Origin: Ailanthus altissimus
Lineage: Eukaryota; Streptophyta; Magnoliopsida; Sapindales; Simaroubaceae
NCBI GenBank assembly: GCA_946807835.1
Contig: OX327693.1
Span: 4,419,501-4,483,500 of the forward strand
Direction of reading: 5' to 3'
DNA length: 64,000 nt
Shown here: piece by piece, positions 22,566 to 34,680 of the stretch
Position numbering within the stretch: position 1 is the stretch's first letter
How the letters are laid out: each line of letters begins with the position of its first letter
Made by a program: the position numbers and the translations under genes
Notes under the pieces: model-generated
The model's database searches: none
Told to the model about the DNA's origin: nothing
What the model saw: only the letters and a program-made list of their open reading frames with translations

Positions 22566-24237
22566 ATTGTTAATTTAAAATTACTTAATCGTAGAAGTCC
22601 ATGGTGATTATTTTTTTAAAATTTCTAAATATATGCATGTGATATGATTTTATTGTTTTTTAATTTTTGTAAATAATTTACCAGGGAAAAGCCCATGGTG
22701 GGGACAGTCTCTTACTCTCTCTTTTAATATTATTATTTGAGATAAGAATAACCCAAGATTGTTGTAATGTATATTTGTGAGTTTTTGTCAAGATTTTCCT
22801 TATTTTGAGGAAGAATGCAAACAGAAGTTGAACCTTGATATATATCTACGAACTTACAAATATATATTACATACAGAGTAGCAAATTTGACTGGCACATG
22901 CTTAGATTAATCTTCACGACTAATTCGAGCTGGAAGTGATATGATTTGATGTAATTAAAGGCTTCAGCTTTGTTGTTGGACTGGTTCTTTCATTTGGATT
23001 TCACAAAATGAAAGCGATCACAAAGAAGCACAAAAGTCTTTTTTTTCTTTTTCCTTGAAAAAGATTGGGTGCTTTTTTGTTGAATTAAACGAGCCTTGCT
23101 CTTTAGTTTAAACCGAACACTATTAGAATAGATTTTATTAAAAAATAGAAAACAAACTCTCTTATAATATAATCTTCATACTTACATACAAGTTAATGCA
23201 TGCAAGCCTTGAAATTCGAACATGAAATCTACATCCGACTCAAAAGATTTACAATCTTAAATAAGAGTTCAACACTAATACTAATGGTAAATATTATAGT
23301 GTAAATTTATTTTTTTTTTGAAAAATAATTTATTAGTTAATGTTATATTTTTTTAATAATATTTTAAATTAATATATTAAGTTATTATTAAGTGATAAAA
23401 ATAATATAATTTAAAAAAAATTATTACATAATTTTATCTTCTAATAATTACTTGAGATATGATAAAAATTTTAAAATATCTCAAAAAGTGTAGCATTATT
23501 TTGGTTGTTGTTTGAATCAAATATTGATGAATAAATACTTATTAATGTTAGAAAAATTGACACTTTAATTCTGGTATCTTTTTTGAGTTACCCATGAGTC
23601 ATTAAATTTCTAATGACCCTGATTCGTCTATGCATTGTCAATTTTCTGTCAATCAAATTGCATGTACTTCCATAAGGTCTATTAATTATGATTAACGCGT
23701 CTTCTTCTTTTCCTCTGCTGAGTAAGCAAAGATGAACCACATATCTAGCATCTTTCTACAATACACTAATGAAATTATTGCTGAAGACTTTGACTAAGAA
23801 GAACAGGCATATAGTCCAAATTATCAAACAGCAGCACGTGCATCATTCTTAATTTATTTGTTTTTATCGTTAAAATTAAAGAGTCTACTGCCTGCGTTGT
23901 TGCCTCGAAGTTTCCAGGTGGAAGAAAAAGTACTATTTCCATTGAAATCATGATTTTGGGATTCAATCTCTGGACTAAAAGAATAGATTTTTATTTTATA
24001 TAAATTTGATATAGGGAGGGGATTTCACACTGTAAGTTTTTTATCACTGAACTATTAACCATAGTTGTAAAGTCTTCATAAATTTAAATGCATATATGTA
24101 TATATATTAAAATTATTGTTAATATTTTAATGTGTATATTAAAATTTTACTACTACCATAGTTCCTCTACTGACAGGTCGGTGGCTGGGAATCGAGATTG
24201 TAGTGGCGGTGTGCAATGCAAATTAGCAATAACTTTT
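22566..24237. other. Non-coding flank
   Basis: Downstream region of gene X followed by AT-rich sequence. A short minus-strand ORF (23775-23966) has no recognisable feature. Nothing else supported. Confidence 0.4.
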
Positions 24238-24435
24238 CATAGGGCTGCAGTAGTCAAATTTCTTTTATCGAAAGGTTTCGTTAGGACCGACGTTGCTCAC
24301 TTGGGTACATTGCTTTTGTATCCTGTAAAAAATTTCGTACAGAGATGTATGAATTCTTATGACGAAGCTCCTCAGCTATTAAAACTGTACAAAGCGAAGT
24401 TGGATCCTGCGAGGGAGACTAAACCATCAGTATGA
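24238..24435 (+). pseudogene. mTERF-family C-terminal fragment
   Basis: The translation contains AAVVKFLLSKGFVRTDVAHL, then LLLYPVKNFVQRCM and EAPQLLKLYKAKLDPARE. This matches the end of plant mTERF proteins (organelle transcription/splicing factors): a -V-x-FLLSKG helix, a -P-x-x-F-x-x-R helix and a -APQLLKLY- tail. The upstream repeats, start and transit peptide are missing, so it is a fragment. Identification is from family knowledge. Confidence 0.6.
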
Positions 24436-25061
24436 GTAGAAGAGATGCGGTAAGTGTACAATCCTTGCATCATATTTAACTAAAAGTAACAGAGATCTAT
24501 CTGTTAATTGATCTTATAAAATTCTTTCTTTTGCGACTCTGTTTGGTTCAAGTCAAAGAGATCATTTTCTCCAAGCTAGTTGCAGTTTGTTCGTGATATT
24601 TGTGACATTAGTTTCCTTTTGCTTTTATGGAAAGCACAATACCAGCCCACCAGCTAAACTAGCTAACATGTAGGATCGATTTCCTTTTTATCATTTTCTT
24701 TAGAAGCATATAGATTTAGTGTTATGCTGCTATGGTCTCTACAACTATTCCTTAAAGCATGTGATAATGAAAATCAATGATGCTATCATGTCAATGTAAC
24801 ATAGAAATTGCTCATGAATATCATCATTCACGAGTTCGTATGTATTTGCTCTAACCGAGTCAACTTCGAGATGGGTATCTGGTGATACTTCTTTCAATAG
24901 GCTGAAAAAAACTTGAGTCAAGTTTCTCCATCTAGAGGAGAATGCCTTTATGATTTGTGGATGCGACGTTTGCGAGCGAAAAAACTAATGATTAATCAAT
25001 TTTCATTTGGATGGTAGGAAAAAGAGCTTCAATGTTCACTACCCAAAATAGGCATTAGAAT
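24436..25061. other. Non-coding sequence
   Basis: Flank of the mTERF fragment; no gene or repeat I can support. Confidence 0.4.
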
Positions 25062-26920
25062 GTTGGAATATTAAATCAAGCATTATGGACTCAAGCCATA
25101 AGCCTTGCAGCAACTGTTATAAATCAGATAAAGGACACTGCAAAGCAAGGCACAAGCAGCACCAAATTGCAATGCAACAGAAGGGAGGCTGCAAAGTAAG
25201 GAACCAAAAATGTATTACAGAAAATGACAGCAAAAGGAACTATAATAGCAAGACACAAATTGATAATGACATATAATCGAGGTGACTAAATCAGAGCAAT
25301 GAAGGTACAACTCAAAATGATCAAATGGATGATAATGATTACAGTACAGGCTGAGTCATCAATCAAGGACTATATTAACTATTCAATTATATAGTTACAG
25401 CTGTAAAAGTTTACATATAATCTTGATACTTGATGTCTATTTTAATGACCTAGCGTAAGTGTACGCTTTTTGTATCAAGTCATATAGGATTAAGTCTAGA
25501 TTATCGATCCCACAGAGACTATTGTTTCTATTTTCTTCAATCGAATACTAAAATTACTCTACCTTACCTTTATCCAGATTAGCTTTAAGGATGAAGTTTA
25601 ACTAGTTATATTATTGCTATTGAACTGAACCTAATTAAAAGAATGCAAATACTTAAAGATAGAATTCACTAAATTGATAAGTAATCTAGGGTATCAACGT
25701 ATCCCCTAGTAGTTCACTGAACCCTTTAACCCCTTAGTTATTTCCCTTGTATCAATTGATTGGCTAGACACTGATTTCATCATAAGCTTCTGTCGACAGT
25801 CGAATGATAATATCACACCCTAACAATTACCTATATGTCTATGGTAATCCGAATAAGATGCAACTCATTAAGACTAAGTCTAATCAAACCATACATGCCA
25901 CTTAGGTATATGTCTATCCTAGATGGAACTCATAGATGTTACCCTATGATCATGTATCAATCTACCATAGGCTAAACACATGATTCCTTTCGTCAAAGTT
26001 ATCATGGTTCCTAAACAATCAAAATAGTGATCAAGTATAATGAAAGCAGTAAGCATAAATAGATTGAATCAATTAAGGAATAAAAGTTCATAACTAAGAG
26101 ATTAAAAGAATCAATTACATACTAGGTTCAATAACGTCTAACCCTAGATCAAAAGAAATTAGCTCATGTTCAAAACAAGAATATCAAAGCAAAAGTATGA
26201 AAATATAATGAACGAAATCATCTCTTAAAAGTAAAGAATACAACAAAACAAGTGATGCCCTGAGTTATTCTTCTTCCTTTTGTCTTGATTGCTCAAGAGT
26301 TGATTTTCAATCTTCAATTTCAATAACTTCACCTTAATCTCTTTACTTGAATGTGTGTTTGTTGTTTGTGTTATTCTCCTTGCTAGGTCTCTCTATTTTT
26401 GCCTCAAAAGAGTATTTTTGTTGTTATGAGAAACCCTAGGCATGAGGAGCTTCGAATCCCTCTTCAATAGGAGAGTTTAGAAGGGTATTGAAACATCCGC
26501 ATGGGCGCCGCGGCGCTGGGCACGAGTACAGGTCTGTCAAGACGTCGACAAGCGCTGCGGCGTTGGGTGCTGAGCGCTGCGGCGCTTACATGCTGTTCTG
26601 GGCGCCGCGGTGTCCAGCCACCTACCGCTGCACTACTTTCGTATTTTGAGCGTAACTTCTTCGTTTGACGTCCGATTTGCCTCCCGTTTGTTCCTATGCA
26701 TCACATTTTCCATCGTGCATCTGTTTATAATCAGAAAACACAATTAAATAGTTAAATACTTATGATTTGGAGCAAAATACGAAAGTTAAGTACAAATCCT
26801 ACTAGTGCTTTTATGCCTCTATCAATACTTCACAATATATAAGCAATACAAAAAATATTGTTACATTGATATATACAAAGAGAGGATTCACTCTCTATAC
26901 TTTCTCTTATTTTTCAACTA
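25062..26920 (+). mobile_element. Possible 5' LTR of copia element 2, split by a solo LTR
   Basis: Starts TGTTGGAATATTAAATC at 25062 in a purine-rich stretch. The part after the nested LTR (26825-26920) carries the TTCACTCTCTATACTTTCTC type of sequence common at the 3' end of copia LTRs. The GAG-like frame begins ~75 bp later. No matching 3' LTR survives, so the assignment is tentative. Confidence 0.4.
25431..26824 (+). mobile_element. Solo LTR, 1394 bp
   Basis: Begins TGATGTCTATTT and ends GCCTCTATCA, flanked by the 5-bp duplication ATACT (25426-25430 and 26825-26829). It has no ORF. A CpG-rich palindromic tract lies at ~26503-26630 (GGGCGCCGCGGCGCTGGG). Related but decayed sequence is at 30206-30600 and ~31240-32490. 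No reverse transcriptase is present to assign the superfamily. Confidence 0.8.
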
Positions 26921-26992
26921 CGGCTAATGCTTTGGTTGATATGTATGGGAAATATGGTGATATAAGAAGTGTTAGAGTCATTTATCTTTGTT
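26917..26992 (+). pseudogene. PPR gene fragment
   Basis: The frame reads TANALVDMYGKYGDIRSVRV, an almost canonical plant PPR (PLS-class) repeat. Only about two-thirds of one repeat remains, with no flanking repeats. It sits between the LTR-like sequence and the GAG-like frame of copia element 2. It could be host sequence into which elements inserted, or a captured fragment. Confidence 0.6.
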
Positions 26993-26994
26993 GC

Positions 26995-29900
26995 ACCCAT
27001 TAAACTCACAAACACAAACTACCTTATTTGAAAATCACAGGTTCTGCCCACTATAAGAGCAAATGGCCTAATAAAATTTGTAGATGGCAGCAAGCCAGCC
27101 CGAGACAACAAAATGTCTCCATTGCTAATGACAACATTGTTGTTACAGTAGAAAATCCAGACTATTAAGTGTGGCTCAGGAAATACCAGAATTTGATGGG
27201 ACGGCTACTGTCTTCACTGTCTGAGGATAGGCTAGGAGCTGTTATTAAATGCTCAAGCTCTTTTCATCTGTGGATAACACTTGAGAGTCTCTTTGCCTCA
27301 CACTCAAAAGCAAGACTCATACATCTCAAGTGCTTGATTCTGTCAACCAAAAAAGGTTCTATGAGTATCACTCAGTATTACATGAATACTAATGATGATG
27401 AACTTGTGGACTACATTTTAGGAGGCCCTAGCAATGCCTATGATCCTGTCTTTGTTAATGTTACATCTAGAGTTGACAAACTGCCATTAGCAAAAGTCTA
27501 CTCCCTACTACTGACTCAAGAACACAGGCTTGAGCAAAATATCACTCAGGACATATTTGATGCTTCAGCTAGCTTCAATGCTAATTTTTCCCAATACAAT
27601 TGAAACTAGAAGAAAACCTGGAATATCACTCAAGACACATTTGATGCTCCAACTAGCTTCAATGCTAATTTTGCCCAACACAATTATAACCAGAAGAAAA
27701 CCTAAAATGCCAAAAGGACAAATGAAAAACTTCAACAACTGTAACAACTTCAACAACTATAACAAAGGCAACTTCAACCCTGGCAACAATACTGGAGGAG
27801 GCAGACCACAAAATTGAGGTGAAAATGATTCAGAATAAGTGTGCCAAATCTGTTTCAAACACAAGCACACTACTATAGAGTGCTAGCACAAGTTCAAAAA
27901 AGATTTTGTTCCAAAGATAACGTAGAACCTCGGGATGAAGAAAGCCTATGCAGCAGCGCCAACAGAAAATAATGAAGACTCCTCGTGGTATCTTGACAGT
28001 GGTGCAATAAACCATGTCACCAACAACATGGCAAACTCACCCTCAGCAATCAATACAAGGAAAATCAAAAGCTAGTTGTAAGTAATGGTCAAAACTTAAA
28101 CATCACTCACATTGGTAGATCAAAACTCACTGCACACACTACTGACCACACAACACAATTAGTTCTCAATGAAATATTGCTGGTTCCAGAAATCACCAAA
28201 AACCTCATAAGCATATCTAAATTAGTTGAAGATAATGATATTGTGCTAGAGTTTAACAAATCATATTTTCGGTGAAGCATATGAAGTGTGATGCTTTTAG
28301 GGGTGGCTAGAGAAGGTTTGTACCAACTGCAATGTCATACCAGTGTCATCAACCTATCAACACTAAGTTCAAGTCAAGAGTCTACTACAAACTTCAACCA
28401 AAAGTCAAGAAGATTAAAGTTCAAGTTCAAAAGTCCAAAGTCCATATTTTTGTTATATTTTAATGCTAGTGTTAAAAGTCCAAAATTGAGTCAAGAGTCA
28501 GTTAGAGACATTACAAGAGAAACCTTAAGACCCAAATATGAATTAAAACTACTCCATAGGAGATTAAGGCATCCTAATGTAATGGTACTAAAGGAAGTTA
28601 TCTCAAAATGTAAAGATCTTACAAATATTTTCAATAAAGACACTATATTTCACTATGAGATGCCTTTTTGTTCAGGTTGTCAATATGAAAAACTACATAG
28701 AATGTCCTTTAAAGAGATAGAAACTAAAACCAACAAGCCCTTTGAATTGTTGCACATGGACCTTTAGGGACCATCACCCATATTGTTAAACAGAGGCTAT
28801 AGATACTATTTAGCAATAGTTGATGATTATACCAGATTTACTTGTGTGTTTCCTCTCTTAACTAAACTAGAAACACTTGAGACATTCATCAGTTATAAGG
28901 CTCAGATTGAAAAACTTATTGAATACTAAATTAAAGCCATTCATACAGATATAAAGGGGAGTTAAGGATATTTAAAATGTATCTGAAGACTGAAGGAATA
29001 ACCCAAAGATACTCCTGCCCTCACACTCATCATCAAAGTGGCAAAGTAGAGAGGAAGCAAAGACATCTAATAGAGACTGCCCTCACTTTACTTGCACAAA
29101 CATATATGCCTCTAAATTATTGACGGGAAGCCAAAAACACAGCCATCTATACCATAAACAGACTGTCATCAAAGAAACTGCACTACAAATCACCTTTCAA
29201 AAAGTTGTTCAATCAAACACCAAATTACTCCTTCATAAAGACCTTTATATGTGAGTGCTACCCATTCCTAAGACCATACAATAGAAACAAATTTGATTTC
29301 ACACCTCTAGATGTGTTTTCCTAGGCTATACATCTAGGCATAAAGGATATGTATGTGAGCATCCCACTGGTAAGATATCTGTTGCTAGGCATATGAGGTT
29401 CAATGAAGAATCCCTCCCTTTTGAGTTAAGTAATGAGTTTAGGGAAAATGATCGTAATAACAACATTGATCGGTATTCCTAGTTTATCTTTACAACCATT
29501 CCTCCACAATTAGCAAACATGAATCAAAATGCAGTTATTACAGAACCCTCAACTTGTCAGACTATAGAAGCCTCACACAACTCTAAATCACCTCAACGGT
29601 AATTAACTACAAACTCACCCATGTTAATCACTGAAGCACCACATATACTATTACAACCTAAAACACTAAATCAAGAACAACATCAAACACAGAAGTCTCA
29701 CCCTATGATCATAAGATCCAAGGCAGGCATTTATAAACCAAAAGCTTTTGTGTCAAAACCAAACTTTCACCCTACACTAAAAAATGTGTAGACTGCATTA
29801 CAAGATGCCAACTAAAAGAAAGCCATGGATCAAGATGTTAGTGTATTGATCAAGAATAAGACATGAACTTTGGTACTTTACAAGCATAATATAAGAGTTA

Positions 29901-30205
29901 TGGGAAACAAATGGCTCTATAAGGTGAAACACAGGGCAGATAAAACTATTGAGAGGTTCAAAGCTAGACTTGTAGCCAAAGGATACCATCAAATAGCAGA
30001 ACTTTACTACAATGAGACATTCAATCCAATTGTAAAGCCTTGCACAATTAGAATCATCTTGACCCTAGCCTTGATGAATGAGTGGAAAATGAAATAAATT
30101 GACATCAACAATGCATTCTTAAATGAAGACTTGACAGAGGAAGTATACATGCAACAAGTAGAAGGATATCAAGATTAAGAGAGACCAAATTGTGTTTGTA
30201 AGCTT
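26995..30205 (+). mobile_element. Ty1-copia element 2, decayed and truncated
   Basis: Order is GAG (27000-27600, including HLWITLESLFASHSKARLIH), zinc knuckle (CQICFKHKHTTIEC, ~27842-27883), protease (SSWYLDSGAINHVTNNM, ~27976-28026), GAG-pre-integrase (LLHRRLRHPN then FCSGCQ, ~28540-28690), integrase (YYLAIVDDYTRF, ~28804) and the first part of reverse transcriptase ([12 protein letters not shown] then NNAFLN, 29870-30160). Many stops and frameshifts. It ends within reverse transcriptase at a junction with LTR-like sequence; RNase H and the 3' LTR are absent. It differs from the element at 44903-52825. Confidence 0.85.
27538..27705 (+). repeat. 84-bp tandem duplication in copia GAG
   Basis: Two adjacent 84-bp (28-codon) units, each starting AATATCACTCA and ending AGAAGAAAACCT, differ at a few bases. 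They encode a repeated N-rich segment (FNANF) ahead of the zinc knuckle. Confidence 0.7.
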
Positions 30206-32490
30206 CATGAATCAATTATATATATTAAGTTCATAAACTAAGAACTAATAAAATCCAACTAAATACTACGTTCAAGAGTCTAACCTTAGATCAAAAAAGT
30301 TTAGCTCATCAATTAACCAAAGTATCAAAACGATCTATGAAAGACAACAAGAACAAGAACATAATGATAAGAAAAGTAAAGAAAAACTAATTAAGATGAC
30401 GCCTTGGTTTTATTCTCTCATTTTCTTGACTTGATGCTCAATATTGATCTTGAATATTTAATTCTTAGCTTTGATCTCTTGATTTGTTTTGTGAATTATT
30501 TTCTTAAGTTTTTACCTCTCTCAAAAGTTTGTGTTTTATCTTAGAAAATAGCGCTTTTATAGGTCTTAGAATGTTTGTAAGTGTACTTGTGTTTAAACTC
30601 TTATATATTATTTTTATATAATTCAGAGGTTATAATTCTCATGTTTCATATATTTTCAGTCATATTTTTTTTATGTGATTCTTGTTGAATTATAATTGTT
30701 ATCGGTTATATTGTTTTACATGTTAATCTTTTACTGCAATATTATCAATTGATATATTATTGATCTTAGATAACTTGTAAAAACAATAATTTTTTTTTAT
30801 ATTTAAGTTGATATTTTACTGTAATATTGTCAAAATAATATATTATCGATCTTAGAAACTTGTATAAATGAACATGGTTTGTGTTAATGTTTGCAAAGAG
30901 TTTAGTCATATCAAATACATGTATTATTAAATGTGTCATATTTTACATATCTTCCGATTGATTGTTTGGGATGTGAAACTTTCAGTTGAGTTATAAACAT
31001 TGAATCAAAGTATAGAATATATTTACGAAGTATAATTATGATTCTCGAAACTTTGCTTACATCATCATAAGACTTTTCTTTTAATTTATATACAATTCTA
31101 TCTCACCTATATAAATTAATTAGTTGTTTTTTTTCTTTGTGACTATTTTAATATTTTTACTTTGCTAACCTATTTTGCCAAAAGCTTCCTCGTGGGATCG
31201 ACACCTCAATCTATACTGCGATAGCCACATTATATTTTGAGCATAAACAACACTGCGACGCTCAACCTCAGCACCATGGTGCCTAGGTGGTTCCCTCTAG
31301 TAGATCATTTCTGAGTCTGAGCGTCGTGGTACTTAACCCCCTAGCTGCGGCGCTCATGAGATTAAAAAAAAATCTCTTCAAATGTCTTATTTCGACTTAG
31401 ATTCGAATGCCCTTAACCCTAGGATAAAAGTAAGTTTATTATACATAAAAGTTCATCTCTAGTCTTACCAAAAACTCTAGCCTAGCTTATAATGCATAGT
31501 AAAGAGAAATTATATGAGAGAATTGTAAAGCATTCAAAAAACATCCATTAGCCTCCTAAGAGTGTCCTTATATAGGCAATGGATGAAAATATATTTAATG
31601 TGACTTCAATCTTCAATAATTTAGGCCACTCACTCCACCTAATTACTGCACCTTTTTGACAATAGAAATGATCGATGTAGTCATTTTAATAGACATAAAA
31701 GTTTTATTATTTTGTCTCTTCTTTCCATATTCATAAGTTTCATTCAATTTGGATGAGAATCTAATAAGATATAGATAAAATACCAAAGATATGTCAGATT
31801 TCGGTCAATAACTTTTTTACCAATTTTCAATACAATTTGGTCCATGATAATAACTTCTTTGGATTTTGATATTAACATAATAATTGTTGATAATTGAATC
31901 AGTATTTCTTAGCTTCAAGAATCATACTGATTGGGTTTGTATTTTGTGAAATACGGTCCAAATACGTGAGGTGGGTCAAACTGAATAGTTGTAATCTAAT
32001 TCTGTTATATCCCGATTTTGGCCCATAAAATGTTAGATTTGGCTATTCAATTACTTTTCAAGTTTGTGTAAGATTGAGTCATGTTCCTCTAGGTTTAAGA
32101 ATTTTATCATTTTGATTTCTACATTTAGAGTTACTTCTATTTTGCTAAACTTGTGCAAATAATATTCATTAATCACCAATTAAGGACAACACTTTATTTC
32201 AAGCATAAAAATACTAAAATAGTGACATTAAATAATGACCGAATCTCTTAACAAACATGTATTTTATTGTGCTCATTAGGCGCCTAGGTCTAGGTTGCTC
32301 GGCTGGCAGTTCTTTGAGTATCTTCATTGTTTTTCGTCCATTTGTCTCTAGTTTATCCCGAATCTTCACATTTTGACTCGTACACCTATTTATGATCAAA
32401 AACACAATTAAATAGCTAAATATTCATAAGTTGGAGCAAAACTCAAGTTTAAAGAGATAAATATAGTAGTTCATTTACGTCCATATCACC
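30206..32490. mobile_element. Decayed LTR-type sequences related to the 25431-26824 LTR
   Basis: 30206-30600 matches ~26060-26480 (TTCATAAACTAAGA, then CTAACCTTAGATCAAA). ~31240-31345 has a CpG-decayed version of its GC-rich tract. 32360-32470 matches its end (AAACACAATTAAATAGCTAA). Between them (30600-31240) is a stretch with CTTCCTCGTGGGATCGACAC (31179-31208 region), a phrase common upstream of genes in some plant gypsy elements. No ORF or target duplication was found. Confidence 0.5.
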
Positions 32491-32550
32491 TCCTCATTTA
32501 GATAGAAAGATGAGATTCAAGTTTTTGTAACCGTCTATACACATACAAAG

Positions 32551-33059
32551 TATCACGCCCCACATCGAATAGAAATTGGGTAGGTCTTTGGTATATAAAG
32601 GTGGGTATGCAGTATTACCTAACAAGCTAATCTTTTGGGTTAATGGCAAGCGCCCAGTCCATGACAAGTGGTATCAGAGCAGACCTAAATTCTCATTCGT
32701 ATATGGGCCCCCAAAATTGCCCCAACAGAGATTATCACATGGAATGTGGGTCCCTTATGCAGCTAGGGGATGGGCAATACGGGTCAAGTGGGCCCTAAAA
32801 ATCCTATGTCTTGATCCCCAATAGAGATTGCCACGTGGGTAGTGGGTCCCCTATCCTTGGGGGGATGGGCAATACGAGCCAAGTTGGTCCTTGAGTTTGG
32901 GCCGCACCATGACGAGGGCGTCACGTGATTAGGTGGGGGAGAATGTCATGTCCCACATCAAATAGAAATTGGGTGGGTCTTGGGTATATAAAGGTGGGTA
33001 TACAGCATTACCTAATAGGCTAGTCTTTTGGGTCAATGGCAAGCGTCCAGTCCGTGACA
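32551..33059 (+). mobile_element. TRIM (terminal-repeat retrotransposon in miniature), 509 bp
   Basis: Two 116-bp direct terminal repeats (32551-32666 and 32944-33059) start T(A/G)TCAYG(C/T)CCCACATC and end CCAGTCCRTGACA. Directly after the first is TGGTATCAGAGC (32669-32680), the initiator-Met tRNA primer binding site. Before the second is a polypurine tract AGGTGGGGGAGAA (32931-32943). The ~265-bp interior has no protein-coding signal and contains a ~100-bp imperfect direct repeat (GGATGGGCAATACG at ~32769 and ~32871). The first repeat has a G-to-A change in its terminal TG. No clean target duplication is visible. It must rely on enzymes from other elements. Confidence 0.85.
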
Positions 33060-34054
33060 AAAGGCTTTGAGCTGTGTGTATAAGTGTTTTGCTCTTTGGG
33101 AGCCTTTTGCTCTATACATGTGTAAAACGAGGATATAAGATAAGATAGAGATGAGTATGTCTAACGCTCTATCTGAGAAGTATTCTAGGTCTGATAAGGT
33201 TTCTCTCTAGTACTAGTTTAGTGTAAGATTTTAAAAAAATATTTAAATTTCGTGACATGTATTACATATGAACTAATTTATGAAAATCATTTACAAGATT
33301 ATATTAATTTTTGCAAAATTTTCATATTTAATATGAACATAATGAAATTTAATGCTTCCCATGAGATTTTAAAATATTTATATCATACTTGTTAAGATAG
33401 TATAAAAGTGTATTTTTATTATTATTATTTTATTATCTTTATTATATTTCTCATTTATTTTTAAACTATTCCACTCACTAGGTTTTGTAAAAATTCACCC
33501 CTTTTACTTTTTCTCCTTTCAAGAGTTGTAGACTTACTCAGTTCAATGAGTAGTTGAGGTGGGTTATGTGATGATGCTTTAGATTATTTTATGAACCATG
33601 TGGAACTCATGGACTCTCTTTGTCTTTTTTTTTTTTTGCTTATGGAAATTTATGGTATTAGACTTTTAAACTTGGATTTGTATTATGCTATTTGGAGCAC
33701 TTGATGCCATAATGTCATTAAAATTATCCTAGATACTTAAAAAAATATGTATGAATAGTTATAGATGTATATTTTTTTTAATGATGTTAGTTATGTGTTA
33801 TGGATAAGAAATGAAGTATGGAAGTATAGTAGATTATATTGGATCTTATAGAAATATAAGTGTTTATATTTGTAAGTTGTAAGTTTGGAAAGTCCGAATA
33901 ACAGGAAAAATTTTGTCAAAATTTTAATAGAATTTCTACTATATAGAGACTATAAGAATGTCTATAAGATAACAGTTGAGATCTGCCTAAAGTTATAGGA
34001 AAACTATGGGGCAGATCATTTTAACCACTATATAAGCACACTGTTTTTCAGTTT
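33060..34054. other. AT-rich non-coding sequence
   Basis: Flank between the TRIM and the minisatellite array; no gene or element supported. Confidence 0.4.
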
Positions 34055-34680
34055 TATTTATGTTAAAATGTTACAATTTTAAATTTTATTTTAATTTTAA
34101 TTACATTAAATGTTATAATTTCGGTTGCAATTTTAATTATAGTTACATTAAATGTTGTAATTTAAATTTTAATTTCAATTATATTATATGTTATAATTTC
34201 AAATCTAATTTCGATTTTAATTACATCAAATATCATAATTTTAATTACAAATTTAATTCAATTTCAATTATGTAAATAGCTATGATTCTAATTCTAACTT
34301 TAAATTCAATTTTGATTACGTAAAATATTAAAATTCCAATTCCAAATTCAATTTCAATTAGTAAATGTTATAATTCAAATTCCAATTTTAATTTCGATTT
34401 CAATTACATTAAATATTATAATTTTAACTTTGAATTTAAATTTAAATTTTAATTACATTAAATAGTGTAATTATTCAAAATTCAATTTAAATTTTAATTA
34501 CGTTAAATGTTATATTCTAAATCCAAATCCATTCTTAAGTTCGTGAAATGTTCTAATTCATAATTTCAATTTTAATTACGTAAAACGTATGCTCCAATTC
34601 TAATTTAGATTTCAATTATATTAAATGTTATAATTCAAAATTTAAGTTCAATTTCAATTACATTAAGTGTTATAACATGT
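34055..34680 (+). repeat. AT-rich minisatellite, left arm (forward)
   Basis: Repeated units of roughly 40-60 bp share TTAAATGTTATAATT followed by AATTTYAATT-type blocks and AATTACAT. Any ORF here is low-complexity and not a gene. The same unit appears inverted at 35836-37395. Confidence 0.75.

Noticed and set aside
25085..25276. 63-aa Lys/Cys-rich ORF
   Set aside because: Lies inside LTR-like sequence, has no paralogue in the window and no domain.
26995..30205. Endogenous pararetrovirus
   Set aside because: The domain order protease-integrase-reverse transcriptase with an integrase present is that of Ty1-copia; pararetroviruses lack integrase, and no movement or coat protein region is seen.
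32576..32824. 82-aa plus-strand ORF
   Set aside because: It spans the TRIM terminal repeat, primer site and interior; no coding signal beyond an open frame.
32551..33059. Identification as Cassandra TRIM
   Set aside because: No 5S rRNA-like promoter sequence in the terminal repeats.
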